From Selaginella moellendorffii (Eukaryota; Streptophyta; Lycopodiopsida; Selaginellales; Selaginellaceae), in assembly GCF_000143415.4 (NCBI RefSeq), contig NW_003314276.1, forward strand, positions 2,651,618-2,676,847: a stretch of DNA of 25,230 nt, written 5' to 3'. This document shows positions 1-8,683 of the stretch, in pieces (within the stretch, counting starts at the first letter, position 1; the number at the start of each line of letters is the position of its first letter). The position numbers and the translations under genes were made by a program. The notes under the pieces are model-generated. The model was not told the origin of the DNA and ran no database searches. It saw nothing but the letters and a program-made list of their open reading frames with translations.

Positions 1-512
1 ACGTGCAAGTAGATCTCTACGATCTTGGGGTCTTGCTGACACAAATCCAGCACGGAATTTAGCAGCTTGGTTCCTGGATCTCACACGAAAACGAAGAAAT
101 TCATGAGCTTGAGAAAAGAGAGAAGAAATTTGGAAATCCTTCCTATCTTACCAATTCCCAGGTTCCTGTATGGAGCGAGAACTCCCAGCGTCATAATGTA
201 GATCTTCGTTTCGCTTTCTTTCTTCTCCACGCGACAGGCAATGTTTCCAACGCAAATATCGCCATAGTACGCTGCAAGTAGGAGAAAATTGCGATGATTC
301 CAAAGAGGACGAGAGGAATCTAGTCGAAGAGCTCCAAAGAAGAGTTTTGGAGGCTTACCTAGCTTGGTGAAATCGCCGGACGCGAGCGCGTCCGTGTAGT
401 AGTTGTCTTGATACTTGACAGGGAAGATCGCGGCATTGAGCTTCTTGAGCAGCATCATGTTCTTGTCGCGGACATTGTCGAAGGACACGGACACATCGAG
501 CGCGGGAGCCAT
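1..512 (-). CDS. NAA50: N-alpha-acetyltransferase 50 (NAA50/SAN-like), 3' end outside the window
   Basis: Catalytic GNAT-fold N-terminal acetyltransferase of the cytosol, which in other eukaryotes associates with NatA and acetylates Met-starting N termini (family knowledge). I read three exons on the minus strand: 359-512, 152-271 and 1-73 (incomplete). Introns are 87 bp (272-358) and 78 bp (74-151), both GTAAG...AG and both phase 1, and splicing restores a continuous frame. Diagnostic stretches are VRDKNMMLLKKLNAAIFPV near the N terminus, YYGDICVGNIACRVEKK in exon 2, and IMTLGVLAPYRNLGIG, the acetyl-CoA-binding R/Q-x-x-G-x-G/A region with the last G split over intron 2. Exon 3 gives GTKLLNSVLDLCQQ and then EIYLHV at the edge. 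The start at 512 is the only ATG giving the full conserved N terminus. The missing part is the C-terminal third. It is transcribed away from the gene starting at 623. Confidence 0.93.
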
Positions 513-622
513 GGCTTCTCCGCCTCCGCGCGCCCCAAAATATTTCTAGGGTTCTTGGGGACAGAGAAAGGGTTTAAGCAAAAGTTTTAGGGTTCTTGGA
601 CGATCGATCGATCGATTGATCG
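513..622. promoter_or_regulatory. Compact bidirectional promoter with duplicated telobox-like motif
   Basis: Only 110 bp separate the start codons of NAA50 (minus) and the gene at 623 (plus). The interval holds two exact copies of TAGGGTTCTTGG, at 547-558 and 588-599. Each contains the AGGGTT core of a plant telobox, a motif common in promoters of housekeeping and translation genes. A run of GATC/ATCG tetramers (602-623) abuts the plus-strand ATG. No TATA box is evident. Shared regulation is inferred from spacing and motif content only. Confidence 0.5.
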
Positions 623-1416
623 ATGTGGTTCAAGGCTGCGATCCAGGGCGGCAAGGCGCGGCGGGGAGGATACCTGGCGAATTTGGAGGCCACATTCGCA
701 GCGCCGGGTCGAGAATCTGGCATGGGCTACTGGGAAGTGAGTGGCGATCAAGAAATATTTCCTCGCATTTTCTTTCATCTCATCGATCGTGATTCCAGCG
801 GCTGCAAGGACACACGCGGATCCAGAAATGGCGGCACCAGAAATCGCGAGAATCGGCGCTGGCGGAGGAGGACGAAGACGCGGGGATCCGGGAGGAGCAG
901 CGGCGGCGGCGGCACAGGAACCTGGCGGCGGTGGACGAGGACGAGGATCTGGAGAAGCGAATGCCGCGGCTCTACAAGTGTAGCAAGCCCAAGATCATCG
1001 CGGGCAAGAGAGAGCTCTACGATCTCCTCTTCAGCTATGGCTTCGCCAACACCCTGGGAAGAGCCGAGGCGAGCTGGGATTTCCTGGAGCTGGAGGACGA
1101 GGAGATTGTGGACTACTACGCTCACGTCGCGCGGGGGATCTTGGATTACTTCCAGTGCTGCGACAACTTCCAGGAGATCAAGCCATACGTGGACTACCAC
1201 CTCCGCTTCTCGTGCCTCTTCACGCTGTCCAAGAAGTATGACGAGCACCCCCAGGTGATCTACCGCCGCTTCTCGAAGGAGCTGCTCGTCCCAGTGATCG
1301 ATGGCGATGGTGAACTGGTGGAGAAGCAGGCGTATCCATCGTCGCTGGAGATCAAGAAGATGAAACGAGGCTACTCGCCCAAGTCTTGGATCGATCTCTA
1401 CTGCCCCCTCAAGTGA
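623..1416 (+). CDS. Hypothetical protein, two exons, about 243 aa
   Basis: I do not recognise this family. Exon 1 is 623-736 (begins MWFKAAIQGGKARRGGYLA), then a 62-bp intron 737-798 (GTGAGT...TTCCAG, phase 0), then exon 2 from 799 to the TGA at 1414-1416. The splice joins GYWE to RLQGHTRIQKWR and removes an in-frame TGA at 790. The middle is highly charged (residues about 55-95: a run of Arg followed by DEDEDLE). The C-terminal two thirds look globular and well composed, including LYDLLFSYGFANTLGRAE, DYYAHVARGILDYFQ and PQVIYRRFSKELLVPVID. The basic, acid-free first 20 residues could be an organelle-targeting peptide (inference). The stop codon overlaps a good splice donor (AA|GTGAGT), so a further exon cannot be excluded, although the next DNA codes on the opposite strand. 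Confidence 0.65.
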
Positions 1417-1485
1417 GTGATCCTAGCTGTCCCTGGGTTGCGATCGACGAGAAAATCTGGCTGGCTGGACTGCTTGGATCATCCA

Positions 1486-2806
1486 TCATCCATCGAGGCG
1501 GACGTAGACCAGCTGGGAGTAATCGCCAAACTGCCATGGCTCGAGCTGGGAGAGGCCCATGGCGTCGAACACTACGCTGTCCTCGTCACCCAGGAGTGGC
1601 GGCGGAGTTCTCGCGGGATCGTATGAGCGCTGCTTGCTCAATCCGGGGCTGGCCACTGGCGGGAGCTCCCAGTAGGTCTGTAGCATGGAGTCGAAGATCC
1701 CGTGGTTGCGGACATGATCCCGGTGAGTGATGTAGACGCTGGCGCGATCGGGTTTGTCGCGCATCTGGCCCCGGACACCCCACCACTCTCCTTTACTGCT
1801 GCAAATCTCCGAGATCTCGATGGCACGGTCCCAGGATTTCTTGCGCTGGGATCTCGCTGCGGCCTCGCGGCTGTCGATCGAGCAATTGTGGCCACCACCT
1901 GGATGATCGTGACGATCGTCCGGTGTGATCACAAGAAGCAAAAGTAAGAACGATGGAATGATCGATGGATTTGCTGGTTACCTGTGCTTTGCTGGTCGCA
2001 GACTTGTCGGAGAGAGTACGCCTCCCCGGAGCCAGTGTCGGAGTTATTCGCAAAGATGAGGTGCTGGAAGCCGGCGTTCCTCGCTTGGAGCACTCTATAG
2101 AAGAAGGAAAGCGAGAATCACAAGGAAGACACGACTGGCATACCTCTTGAATTGGTTCTGGTGATCATCGAAGACGAGCAGGATCTTGGCCTTGCGGATG
2201 CTTGGATTGAGAAGATTGTCCCAATCGAGGCTCCCGAAATCGTTGTCTCTCGTTACGTAGATCGTGTTGGCGTGGACGTATGATGGATGCTCCGTGCCCA
2301 GCGCGATGATCCGTGCATCTGGCACGGCCCGGCGTAGGATCCACGTCGAGTGGCCCCGGTGCCCGCCGCTCTCGATGATAATCTCCGGCTGGAGCCGCCG
2401 CGCTAAGAACCAGAGGCCGAAGGAATGATCCAGCCCCAAGGCTCCCCTCTGGTACTGTTTGATCGGCCGCGACTCGTAGAGGGGGATGAAATCCCTGAGC
2501 GCGAAGAGAAGCTCGCTCTTGCTCCAGGCCACTTCTTTCTTGGACCTATAGATGCGATCGATGGAGCGAGATTATCAAGGATTTCGACCGGATCGGTCAC
2601 GATCCCGGCGCTTACTTGCAGTGCGGCACGCCGAGCAGCCCGAAATCCCAGGAAGAATCGCGTCCCGCCGCCGCGAGCTTCTCCTCGATGCAGTAGTGGC
2701 CACCCGGCGCCGATCCGAGATGCTTCCAGTCGAGATTCCACTCCAGCGCGAGCAGCAAGAGGAGCATCGCGAGCAAGATCAGCAGCGCTCGCGAGAGGAG
2801 CTCCAT
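1486..2806 (-). CDS. CmcI-like (cephalosporin hydroxylase / rhamnosyl O-methyltransferase fold) membrane-anchored protein, 372 aa
   Basis: Four exons on the minus strand: 2616-2806, 2145-2545 with the last base at 2144, 1982-2094 and 1486-1898. The introns are 2546-2615, 2095-2143 and 1899-1981, all GT-AG with compatible phases, giving 372 aa. Residues 1-22 (MELLSRALLILLAMLLLLLA) form a signal anchor or transmembrane segment. Next come the Rossmann methyltransferase-like core (HSFGLWFLARRLQPEIIIESGGHRGHSTW in pieces), the acidic VFDDHQNQFKR block, and the plant-family motif AGFQHLIFANNSDTGSGEAYSLRQ. Downstream are GEWWGVRGQMRD and WELPPVA...RYDPAR-type sequence. Land plants carry uncharacterised proteins of this type; the bacterial relatives CmcI and rhamnosyl O-methyltransferase act on small molecules or sugars. 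A Golgi or ER lumenal methyltransferase is inferred, the substrate unknown. It is intact, and divergent from the METTL24-like gene 305 bp away. Confidence 0.8.
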
Positions 2807-3110
2807 TCTCCTTGGACTAGGAAAAAATAAAAGAGTGGGAAAAAAATTTAAAATGGATAAGGCTCTTAACCGCCAGTGCGATTTCAAATTTTAGGGCGAA
2901 ATGGGTGTCTTCGCGCGAAAGATTTTTACCCGTTTGATCTTCGTCGCCCATCCACCAGCGTTTTCATTCGGTTTCCCTGGTCTCCACTCGATACAAGAAA
3001 TTTACCTTCGTCTTTTACTCGGATAAGTGAGAGGAGTATATTCTCTGCTTTTGTGTAGTTATATAACTGTGTTGATCACTCCTGCGAGCTTCCGGATCGT
3101 CGGCAAAGAA
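2807..3110. promoter_or_regulatory. Divergent intergenic region between two methyltransferase-fold genes
   Basis: This 304-bp stretch separates the minus-strand start at 2806 from the plus-strand ATG at 3111. It has A-rich blocks near 2820-2860, and I see no other gene in it. A GTG-initiated extension upstream of 3111 (from 3027) is open but unlikely to be used in a plant. Its role as a shared promoter is inferred from gene orientation. Confidence 0.4.
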
Positions 3111-4307
3111 ATGCCCCAGATTCGATCGGTGCGATCATGGCTGATGCTGCTCGTTGCCTCGATCTCGGGCAGCTTGCTGCTCACGGTGCTTGTCTCGATC
3201 TGCCGCGGTAGCAGGAGGTCCATCACCGTCGCCCAGGCGCCGCCATTCCCCTATGAGCCCACTTGGATCCTCTCCAGATCGAGCCGGATCAAGCTCGAAG
3301 CCAAGATTTCGATGATCAAGCTCTCCAATGATCGAACCGGATAGACCAAGCAGCTCGGGAAGCTCGCCGACATCGATTGCCTCACGCTGCCCCCTTCTTC
3401 AAACGGCGAAACGATTCAAGAATGCTGGAACGATCTTCGCCGCCGCCAATTCCTGGCGGTGCTGGACAGGATCTACGCCATGCCCGCCAGCGATCTGGAG
3501 CGATTCCAGCCCCAGCAGCACTGGCAGATCTTCGATCTCATCACGCCCACCTATGGCTGCGATTCCAACACCCTTCGCCGGATTGGAGGGCCCAACGATG
3601 GCGGCAAGTGGATCTGTGGCCCAATTCGCGTCACTGGATCCAAATGCGTCGTCTTCTCCATGGGGAGCAACAATCAATTCGACTTCGAGGAGGCGATCGT
3701 CCGTAGCACCGGACAGTGGCGTGTGAGATCCACACTTTCGATTGCACTGGCGAGTGGTCTAACCCTCACACGCAATTCCATGCCTTGGTGGCGAGGATCG
3801 AATCGATGAGAGTGGAAAAACTTTCAAGCGATTGAATACCATCGTCCGAGAGCTCGGTGTGTCGGGCTTGACCTTGCTCAAGATGGATATCGAGCATGGA
3901 GAGTATGAAGTTTTCGAGAGCTTGAAGCGAGCACCTGAGGTATCCCACGATCCCTCCTTTTCTTTCAAGTCTTTTTACCCGAATCGCTAGGAATTTCTCC
4001 CGGATCATATTCTAGTGGAGCTCCACACTTGGGAGTATCCAAGAACGAGCAAGCACTCCAAAGATTGGGTGAAAACTATCATCGATTTGGTGAGAGACAT
4101 TGACGCAATGGGATATAGCTTTGCATTCCAAGAAAGAACCATTGGTTGCGGTAAGAAAATTCTCTCAAGTTCTCGTAGCGGCAGGGAATCTTGTCTGAAT
4201 CTTTCTCTATTCTTTTTGCAGTGGCATGTTTTGAATACGTGCTCGTTCGGGATCGCCCTTCGACAATCAATCCCAAGGGAAATTTGAAAAACTGGACGGA
4301 GTCATAG
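3111..4307 (+). pseudogene. METTL24-like (Methyltransf_22 type) membrane-anchored methyltransferase gene with one nonsense codon and two frameshifts
   Basis: The start ATG at 3111 gives a basic N terminus followed by a transmembrane segment (SWLMLLVASISGSLLLTVLV). The core matches the METTL24-like methyltransferases: FDLITPTYGCDSNTLRRIGG, NDGGKWICGP, CVVFSMGSNNQFDFEEAI, CEIHTFDCTGEW, and LLKMDIEHGEYEVFESL, the last carrying the conserved acidic D-I-E. Exons are 3111-3939, 3991-4150 and 4222-4307, with introns of 51 and 71 bp (phases 0 and 1) and the stop TAG at 4305. Three lesions lie in exon 1. An in-frame TAG at 3342-3344 has coding-quality sequence on both sides. The frame then slips by one base between about 3703 and 3721, and again near 3784-3788 just before GGEDRIDESGKTF. 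Both slips fit single-base losses. The downstream exons are intact. Either this is a young pseudogene or a haplotype or assembly carries errors; coding sequence this well kept makes both plausible. Confidence 0.75.
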
Positions 4308-4406
4308 TAGGAGTCAAATAGTCAATATTCTTAGAATATTCAGTTAATCTCGCGAAAATATTCTTGACGATGGGGGAATATGCTTTATTTGCTATTTTGC
4401 CACGTC

Positions 4407-5190
4407 TTACGCGGGAAGCAGCAGGAGTCTGGGATCTCTGCAAAGAACATGCATTTGGTCGTGCTTGAGCATTGTGTTGACGACAAGGCGTTGTTTCCCT
4501 CGAGCTCGGGACAAACGGTGGCTGCTCCAGCCCATGGAATTCCATTGGTTCTAACGAATGCCGGCTTGCCGCTTCCGAAATCCGTGCCAGCCATCTCCAA
4601 TCGCTGCCAGCTCGAGATCATCAGATCCCAGCGGTGGAAGGAGGGCGAGATCTCTAGCGGGCTCTTGCCCGATGCAATCCAGGCCACTGTGGATAGCATG
4701 TGTTGGTGCGTGATCTTGCACTTGGCTTCTTGGATGATATTCACAGCACGGTCAATCGGTCCTGCCAGCAGCTGCTCAACGGTGGAGGAAGCGGTTGCAA
4801 CAAAGATTACATTACCATGAAATCCATTGGAAAGCCGAGGATAGAAATGTTTTCTCCCATCCACCGCGAACCCTTGCTTTGTTTCTTCATGCGGTTGAAG
4901 AACCGAGAGCTCGGTTCTAGCGCAGGTGATGGCGATCCAGAGGTGAGCTGCCAGCATTTCGAATCAAGCCGCGGTGTTTTCGCTCTCTAGCAGCGATCGA
5001 ATGCTGCTGCTTATGAAGGAGAGGAATACTCACTCCACATAGCTGGAGTCAGGAGAGGACAGAGTCTCGGTCTGGAACTCCGGTGGGGTGGATTCTGGTG
5101 GAATTGCGTAGGCTTGCAGGAGTAGTGATCGATCCAGGTGTGGCAGATTGACGAGATGTTCCTGGCCGGAAGAAATCAGAGTGTTTTTCC
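4407..5190 (-). pseudogene. Decayed BAHD acyltransferase, C-terminal half
   Basis: BAHD enzymes are cytosolic acyl-CoA-dependent transferases of plant secondary metabolism. Minus-strand segments recognisable in order are VNLPHLDRSLLLQAY (about 5145-5100), an intron at about 4983-5033 (GTGAGT...AG), FEMLAAHLWIAITCAR, LSNGFHGNVIFVATA, SSWQRLEMAGTDFGSGKPAFV, IPWAGAATVCPELEGNNAL, and in a shifted frame MLKHDQMHVLCRDPRL ending at TAA 4407-4409. Damage: a TGA at 4964-4966 where the family has Ser or Thr before F-E; the structural DFGWG motif reads DFGSG (about 4563-4587); a frameshift near 4480 before the last 24 residues. The catalytic HHxxxDG half is missing or unrecognisable, and the upstream side runs into the copia remnant. 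Non-functional as an enzyme (inference from the lesions). Confidence 0.8.
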
Positions 5191-5489
5191 AATCGATGGT
5201 GGCCGATATCCTGACGAAGCCACTAGGTATGGCGGCTGGATTGATAAGGACCCCTCCTTGATTACTAGGGAAATGGGCAGTGCTAGGGGCTCAGGAATGT
5301 CGTCCAAGATAAGTGAAAGATCCACCACCTAGTCAAAATGAGAAAGAGGCAGTGGGGTACTTTGTTCATATACCCTGACGAATTTCATCAAAGCTTTGTT
5401 ACATTTCTGGGCCAAGATTTTGAACATTTCCTTGAAAGTAAAGAATTTGGTTTCTAATCAGGAATTTCTCATTCACAACCTTGTATAAC

Positions 5490-6540
5490 TTCGACAGCCT
5501 AGAGAGATCTTAATCTTTCTTCATCAAATTTGATCTCAAATTTCACAAGGGGTTTTTCCTTGATTGATCCCCAAGTTATACCTTGCCATTAGGCTCATGA
5601 GCTTTTGGCAATCAAAGTTGTAAAGCTTGTAAGCCTTCATCTAATCATGGTACCCCAGGAAGAAGCATTTCCTTCTCTTGGGATCAAGTTTCTTGTGTAC
5701 ATCAGGAATGTGGGCATATGCCACACACCCAAAATTTTATGCGCTTCTCCCCAGACACATGAGAAAGTTCAGAGTGTTGAAGCATACAGCGTGTGTTCTC
5801 CTCAAGAGTTCTATTGGCGTGCTCGGCAACGCCATTTTGCTGAGGGCTATAAGTAGTAGACTATACCAGCATTCTGGAGAAACTGGTGGAATTCATTGGA
5901 GATGAATTCCCCTCCACCATCTATGCGATATACCCTGATCTTCTTGCTTGTGGCAGTCTCTGCCCAGGTTTTATAGGCTTTGAAGTGTATAGCAAACGTC
6001 ACTTGGACAAGATCTAATTTCCCTAAAGCACCATCATCATGTGATCGTCGAGGAAATGGAAGTCTTGGCAGTTGGCATGCTTCATAAATCCCGAGTCGTC
6101 CAAAGGGAAGAGTGAAACCTTCAACCAAATTGAGGTGAGCAATAAAGTCGATGTCTTGCTCGTTCCACTAGATCACCATCTGTTCCAAAGATGGTGCAGC
6201 TAGTAGCGAAGAAGAAAGTGGAGAAGCCTGGGTCTGATGCTATGCCAACAGAAAGAACTATTTGACCAGCTACTGAACATCCTCTCGAGGCATTTGCGTG
6301 AGCTATCCGGAAGCTTGATGACCACTATTCCATGCCCAAAAACTATGAGGCCTCTCTTGTTCCCCATGTACACTTATTTCAAGGTCTTCAACGCTGTGTA
6401 AGTGTGGAAGGCAGACCTGAGAGCTGCGATGTGCATTGAAGTCCCTGAATCCATCTAGAGAGTTTTAGCTTCTAATTCCTGTGATGAGCAGATAGTCATC
6501 ATCAACAGAGAATCAGGTTGAGAGGTCTTCGGCAACTTTC
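5490..6540 (-). mobile_element. Decayed Ty1/copia retrotransposon pol fragment (protease, GAG-pre-integrase, integrase)
   Basis: Read on the minus strand, the order is that of a copia polyprotein. The protease-like MDSGTSMHIAAL (about 6453-6418) has the D-S/T-G aspartic active-site triad. Next is LNLVEGFTLPFGRLGIYEACQ with a zinc-finger-like C-x-x-C context (about 6135-6060, GAG-pre-integrase domain). Integrase pieces follow: FKAYKTWAETATSKKIRVYR, GGEFISNEFHQFLQNAGI (about 5985-5870), then in another frame YSPQQNGVAEHANRTLEE (about 5850-5797). VKFEIKFDEERL (about 5550-5510) resembles the end of the integrase region. Several stops and frame changes separate the blocks. No reverse transcriptase or RNase H is visible and I could not find LTRs. 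It is an old 5'-pol fragment lying directly upstream of the broken BAHD gene. Confidence 0.8.
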
Positions 6541-6567
6541 TTGAGGTGGCACACTCAACAATTATTA

Positions 6568-6570
<3 letters not shown>

Positions 6571-6607
<37 letters not shown>
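6571..6607. repeat. (AT)n microsatellite
   Basis: About 18 uninterrupted AT dinucleotides mark the upstream edge of the copia remnant. The following DNA (6610-7020) is AT-rich and shows no gene. Confidence 0.95.
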
Positions 6608-6612
<5 letters not shown>

Positions 6613-7839
6613 ATAATACTCATAAGTGGAAATTATATGTAAATAAATTGACATTTTTTCCATACTAATCTCAATAAGAGATTGAGAAAAATTTCTAGAC
6701 ATGGTATATCTGAATAAAACTTCAAAACATTTTCACCTCATATTAAAAGTACAGTTATTTTATTGTATTAAATACAAATTTTCAAATTATATTCCTTTAG
6801 CATAGAATAGATTTTTAATTCTTGACTCATTCTGAGGAACCTGGGCACTGTAGATCTGAATCTTTAAGAGATTTAGTTTTCCTTCAAAGTAAATGGTATT
6901 GTGTCAATACATTAGTATTGACTTCAAATGGGTTGAATTGCATTTGACATTATTTACTCAAAGTATGGTATTTCAAAGTTTTCTCCAAGATTCTCTCAAA
7001 ATAATGTCCATCTCTTCCACACATTCCTAAATCTCAAACATAAAAGAAAAAGGGAAAAAAATTGTATCCAATAGCTTACCTTTACAATGTAGATCAATGC
7101 CTTTCCACTTGGTTCTTGCCAGCCGCTCCAACCAGGCTGATTGCCTGTTGGGACGGGGGCTCCATGAGCATGACGTTCTCGAGTGAGAAGTGCACGAGCT
7201 TCTCCATTGTGTCATTGCCACCCGGATATCACGATCGGCAAGCCATTTAACAGTTCGGCTGTTGGTGTGGAGCTGGAGCAAAAGCCACACAAAAACAAGG
7301 CATGGACCTGTGAAACTATGGGTGAAACTCCACTGCTGTGCAGAAGAAGTTCGAAAAATCCCAGCTCATCCTGCTGGAGCTGAGGATGAGTGATTGAACA
7401 ATGCCCTCACAATCCTGAGAATTTGATGGACTCGGCTGCTGCTAAACCAACTCACCACGTGGAGATTCCATCCCGCTGCTAGTGATTCCATTTTTCTTCC
7501 TCACGTAATCCATGAGGAAATCGTGGCCGTTGGTTCTATGGTCCAATCCTGGCCGCTGGTTCAGTGGTCCGTACCGTGCCGGTTCAAGACTTTCGTATTT
7601 CACTTTTCATCCGTGCAGATGCCGTACTGTTTGTCGTTCTTTCGCGGGAGCGCCCGGTCTAGAGCGTCCTCTCAAATACCCGCGGGCAGGACGTGGGAAA
7701 TGAAAGCTCTAATGCTGTCGGGTGGGCCCATTCCGCCATCATGTTCAAAAGGATTCTTTGGAATATTACATGCAAGGTATGAGCGCGTCGCGATTGATTT
7801 GAGCTCTCCTTTCCATCCAGAGCTAGGGTTTTCCTTGCC
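6608..7839. other. Intergenic region without a supported gene
   Basis: 6608-7020 is AT-rich and featureless. On the minus strand, about 7232-7105 has a 41-codon coding-looking block (includes EKLVHFSLENVMLMEPPSQQ) ending in TGA just before a GTAAG-like site. I do not recognise it and cannot build a gene from it. At 7531-7565 on the plus strand a short phrase with TGGCCG.TGGTTC and a GG.CC core is repeated two to three times. 7700-7839 ends in a typical plant leader with AGGGTTTTCC before the ATG at 7840. Confidence 0.5.
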
Positions 7840-8683
7840 ATGGCAAAGAATCAAGAAGCGTCGAGGTACAAAGGATCGAAATTTCGCTGCTTGGAATCAT
7901 CGGCATTGACAGATCGAGAGAGCGTTAGCTTGTTCTTGAATCTTGATGTGTAATTCCATGGTTCCAGGGCAAGAGGGAAGAGATCTCGAGGCTCTGGAGC
8001 TGGCGATGGAGCCCAGAATGAGGAAGAGCAGCCACGGAATCGGTAGATTTCGAGATCGCTTTCTTTCTCTTTTGAAATTTGAGGTCGCCTTTCATGAATG
8101 TCTGGATGCGTTAGGCGGTTTCGAGCTGCTCCGGGACCGGGAGCTGGAGCTGCGCCGGTAGATGATGCGCTGAGAGCTGGAGCTGCGCCGGGAGATGGTG
8201 CGCTGAGAGCTGGAGCTGTGCCAGGAGCTGGAGGTCAGAGGTAAAGCGAGCTTCTTTCTCGTTTGTTCATCATCCATGCTTTCATTCTTTCTTTCATTTG
8301 TGCTTGTGTTTCTTTCATTCCATTCTTTCATTCTTTCTTCTAGGCACTTGATCATCCATTTTGCTTGCAGGTTTTCGAAACGCCTCACGGCCACGGATGT
8401 TAGTCAGCAAAATCGCCTCACCATACCCAAGAATTACACATGTTTCTTCACGGAAGAAGAAGACGACGAGGCCATCGACCAAGGCGAGGCTGTGGCGAAA
8501 GACGTGAAACTGCACCATGGGAACTTCGAGTGGACACTCGGCATGAGATTCCAAGCGGGAAGGAGCAATTACCTTCTCAATTGGAAGCCTGTGGTAGATC
8601 ATCTCCACCTTGAAGCTGGACGCATGGTAACGCTCAGCAAGCTGGGAGTGTACGACTTTCTACTTGAGGTGGAGCTACATTGA
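7840..8683 (+). CDS. Small B3-domain DNA-binding protein with N-terminal tandem repeat
   Basis: The B3 domain is a plant-specific DNA-binding fold. The last exon (8371-8683, TGA 8681) encodes it nearly complete: FSKRLTATDVSQQNRLTIPK, NYTCFFTEEEDDEA, SNYLLNWKPVVDHLHLEAG, VTLSKLGVYDFLLEVEL. The exon before it (ending 8240, GTAAAG donor, 130-bp intron) encodes three 11-residue repeats, AGAAPVDDALR, AGAAPGDGALR and AGAVPGAGGQR. My preferred model is exons 7840-7865, 7968-8042, 8115-8240 and 8371-8683. All introns are phase 2, giving 179 aa with a basic RGKRSR stretch that could be a nuclear localisation signal. The alternative starts at the ATG at 8098, directly after an in-frame TGA (151 aa, two exons). 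The B3 exon and repeat exon are secure; the 5' exons are inference. The product is probably nuclear. Confidence 0.7.
8141..8239 (+). repeat. Three 33-bp tandem repeats inside the B3 gene
   Basis: The phrase GAGCTGGAGCTG recurs at 8141, 8174 and 8207, an exact 33-bp spacing. In the spliced frame each unit encodes an 11-residue Ala/Gly/Pro-rich repeat. The third unit is the most diverged. Confidence 0.85.
8274..8342 (+). repeat. CTTT/CATTC-rich low-complexity tract in B3 intron
   Basis: A run of CTTTCATT-type words fills the middle of the intron 8241-8370. It could serve as an extended pyrimidine tract before the acceptor TTGCTTGCAG. Confidence 0.7.

Noticed and set aside
623-1258. 211-codon frame read straight through from 623
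   Set aside because: Beyond 736 it becomes an Arg/Ser/Thr-rich chance frame; splicing 737-798 joins exon 1 to a much better frame.
2425-2820. 131-codon plus-strand frame opposite the CmcI-like gene
   Set aside because: Low-complexity, Arg/Ala-rich product antisense to clear coding exons with correct splice sites.
3342-3344. The TAG in the METTL24-like gene as an intron end
   Set aside because: A TAG acceptor is conceivable, but there is no good donor upstream and the flanking frame is the same on both sides, so a nonsense change is simpler.
8092-8394. 100-codon minus-strand frame in the B3 locus
   Set aside because: Ser/Glu/Arg-rich readout of the 33-bp repeats and the CTTT-rich intron.
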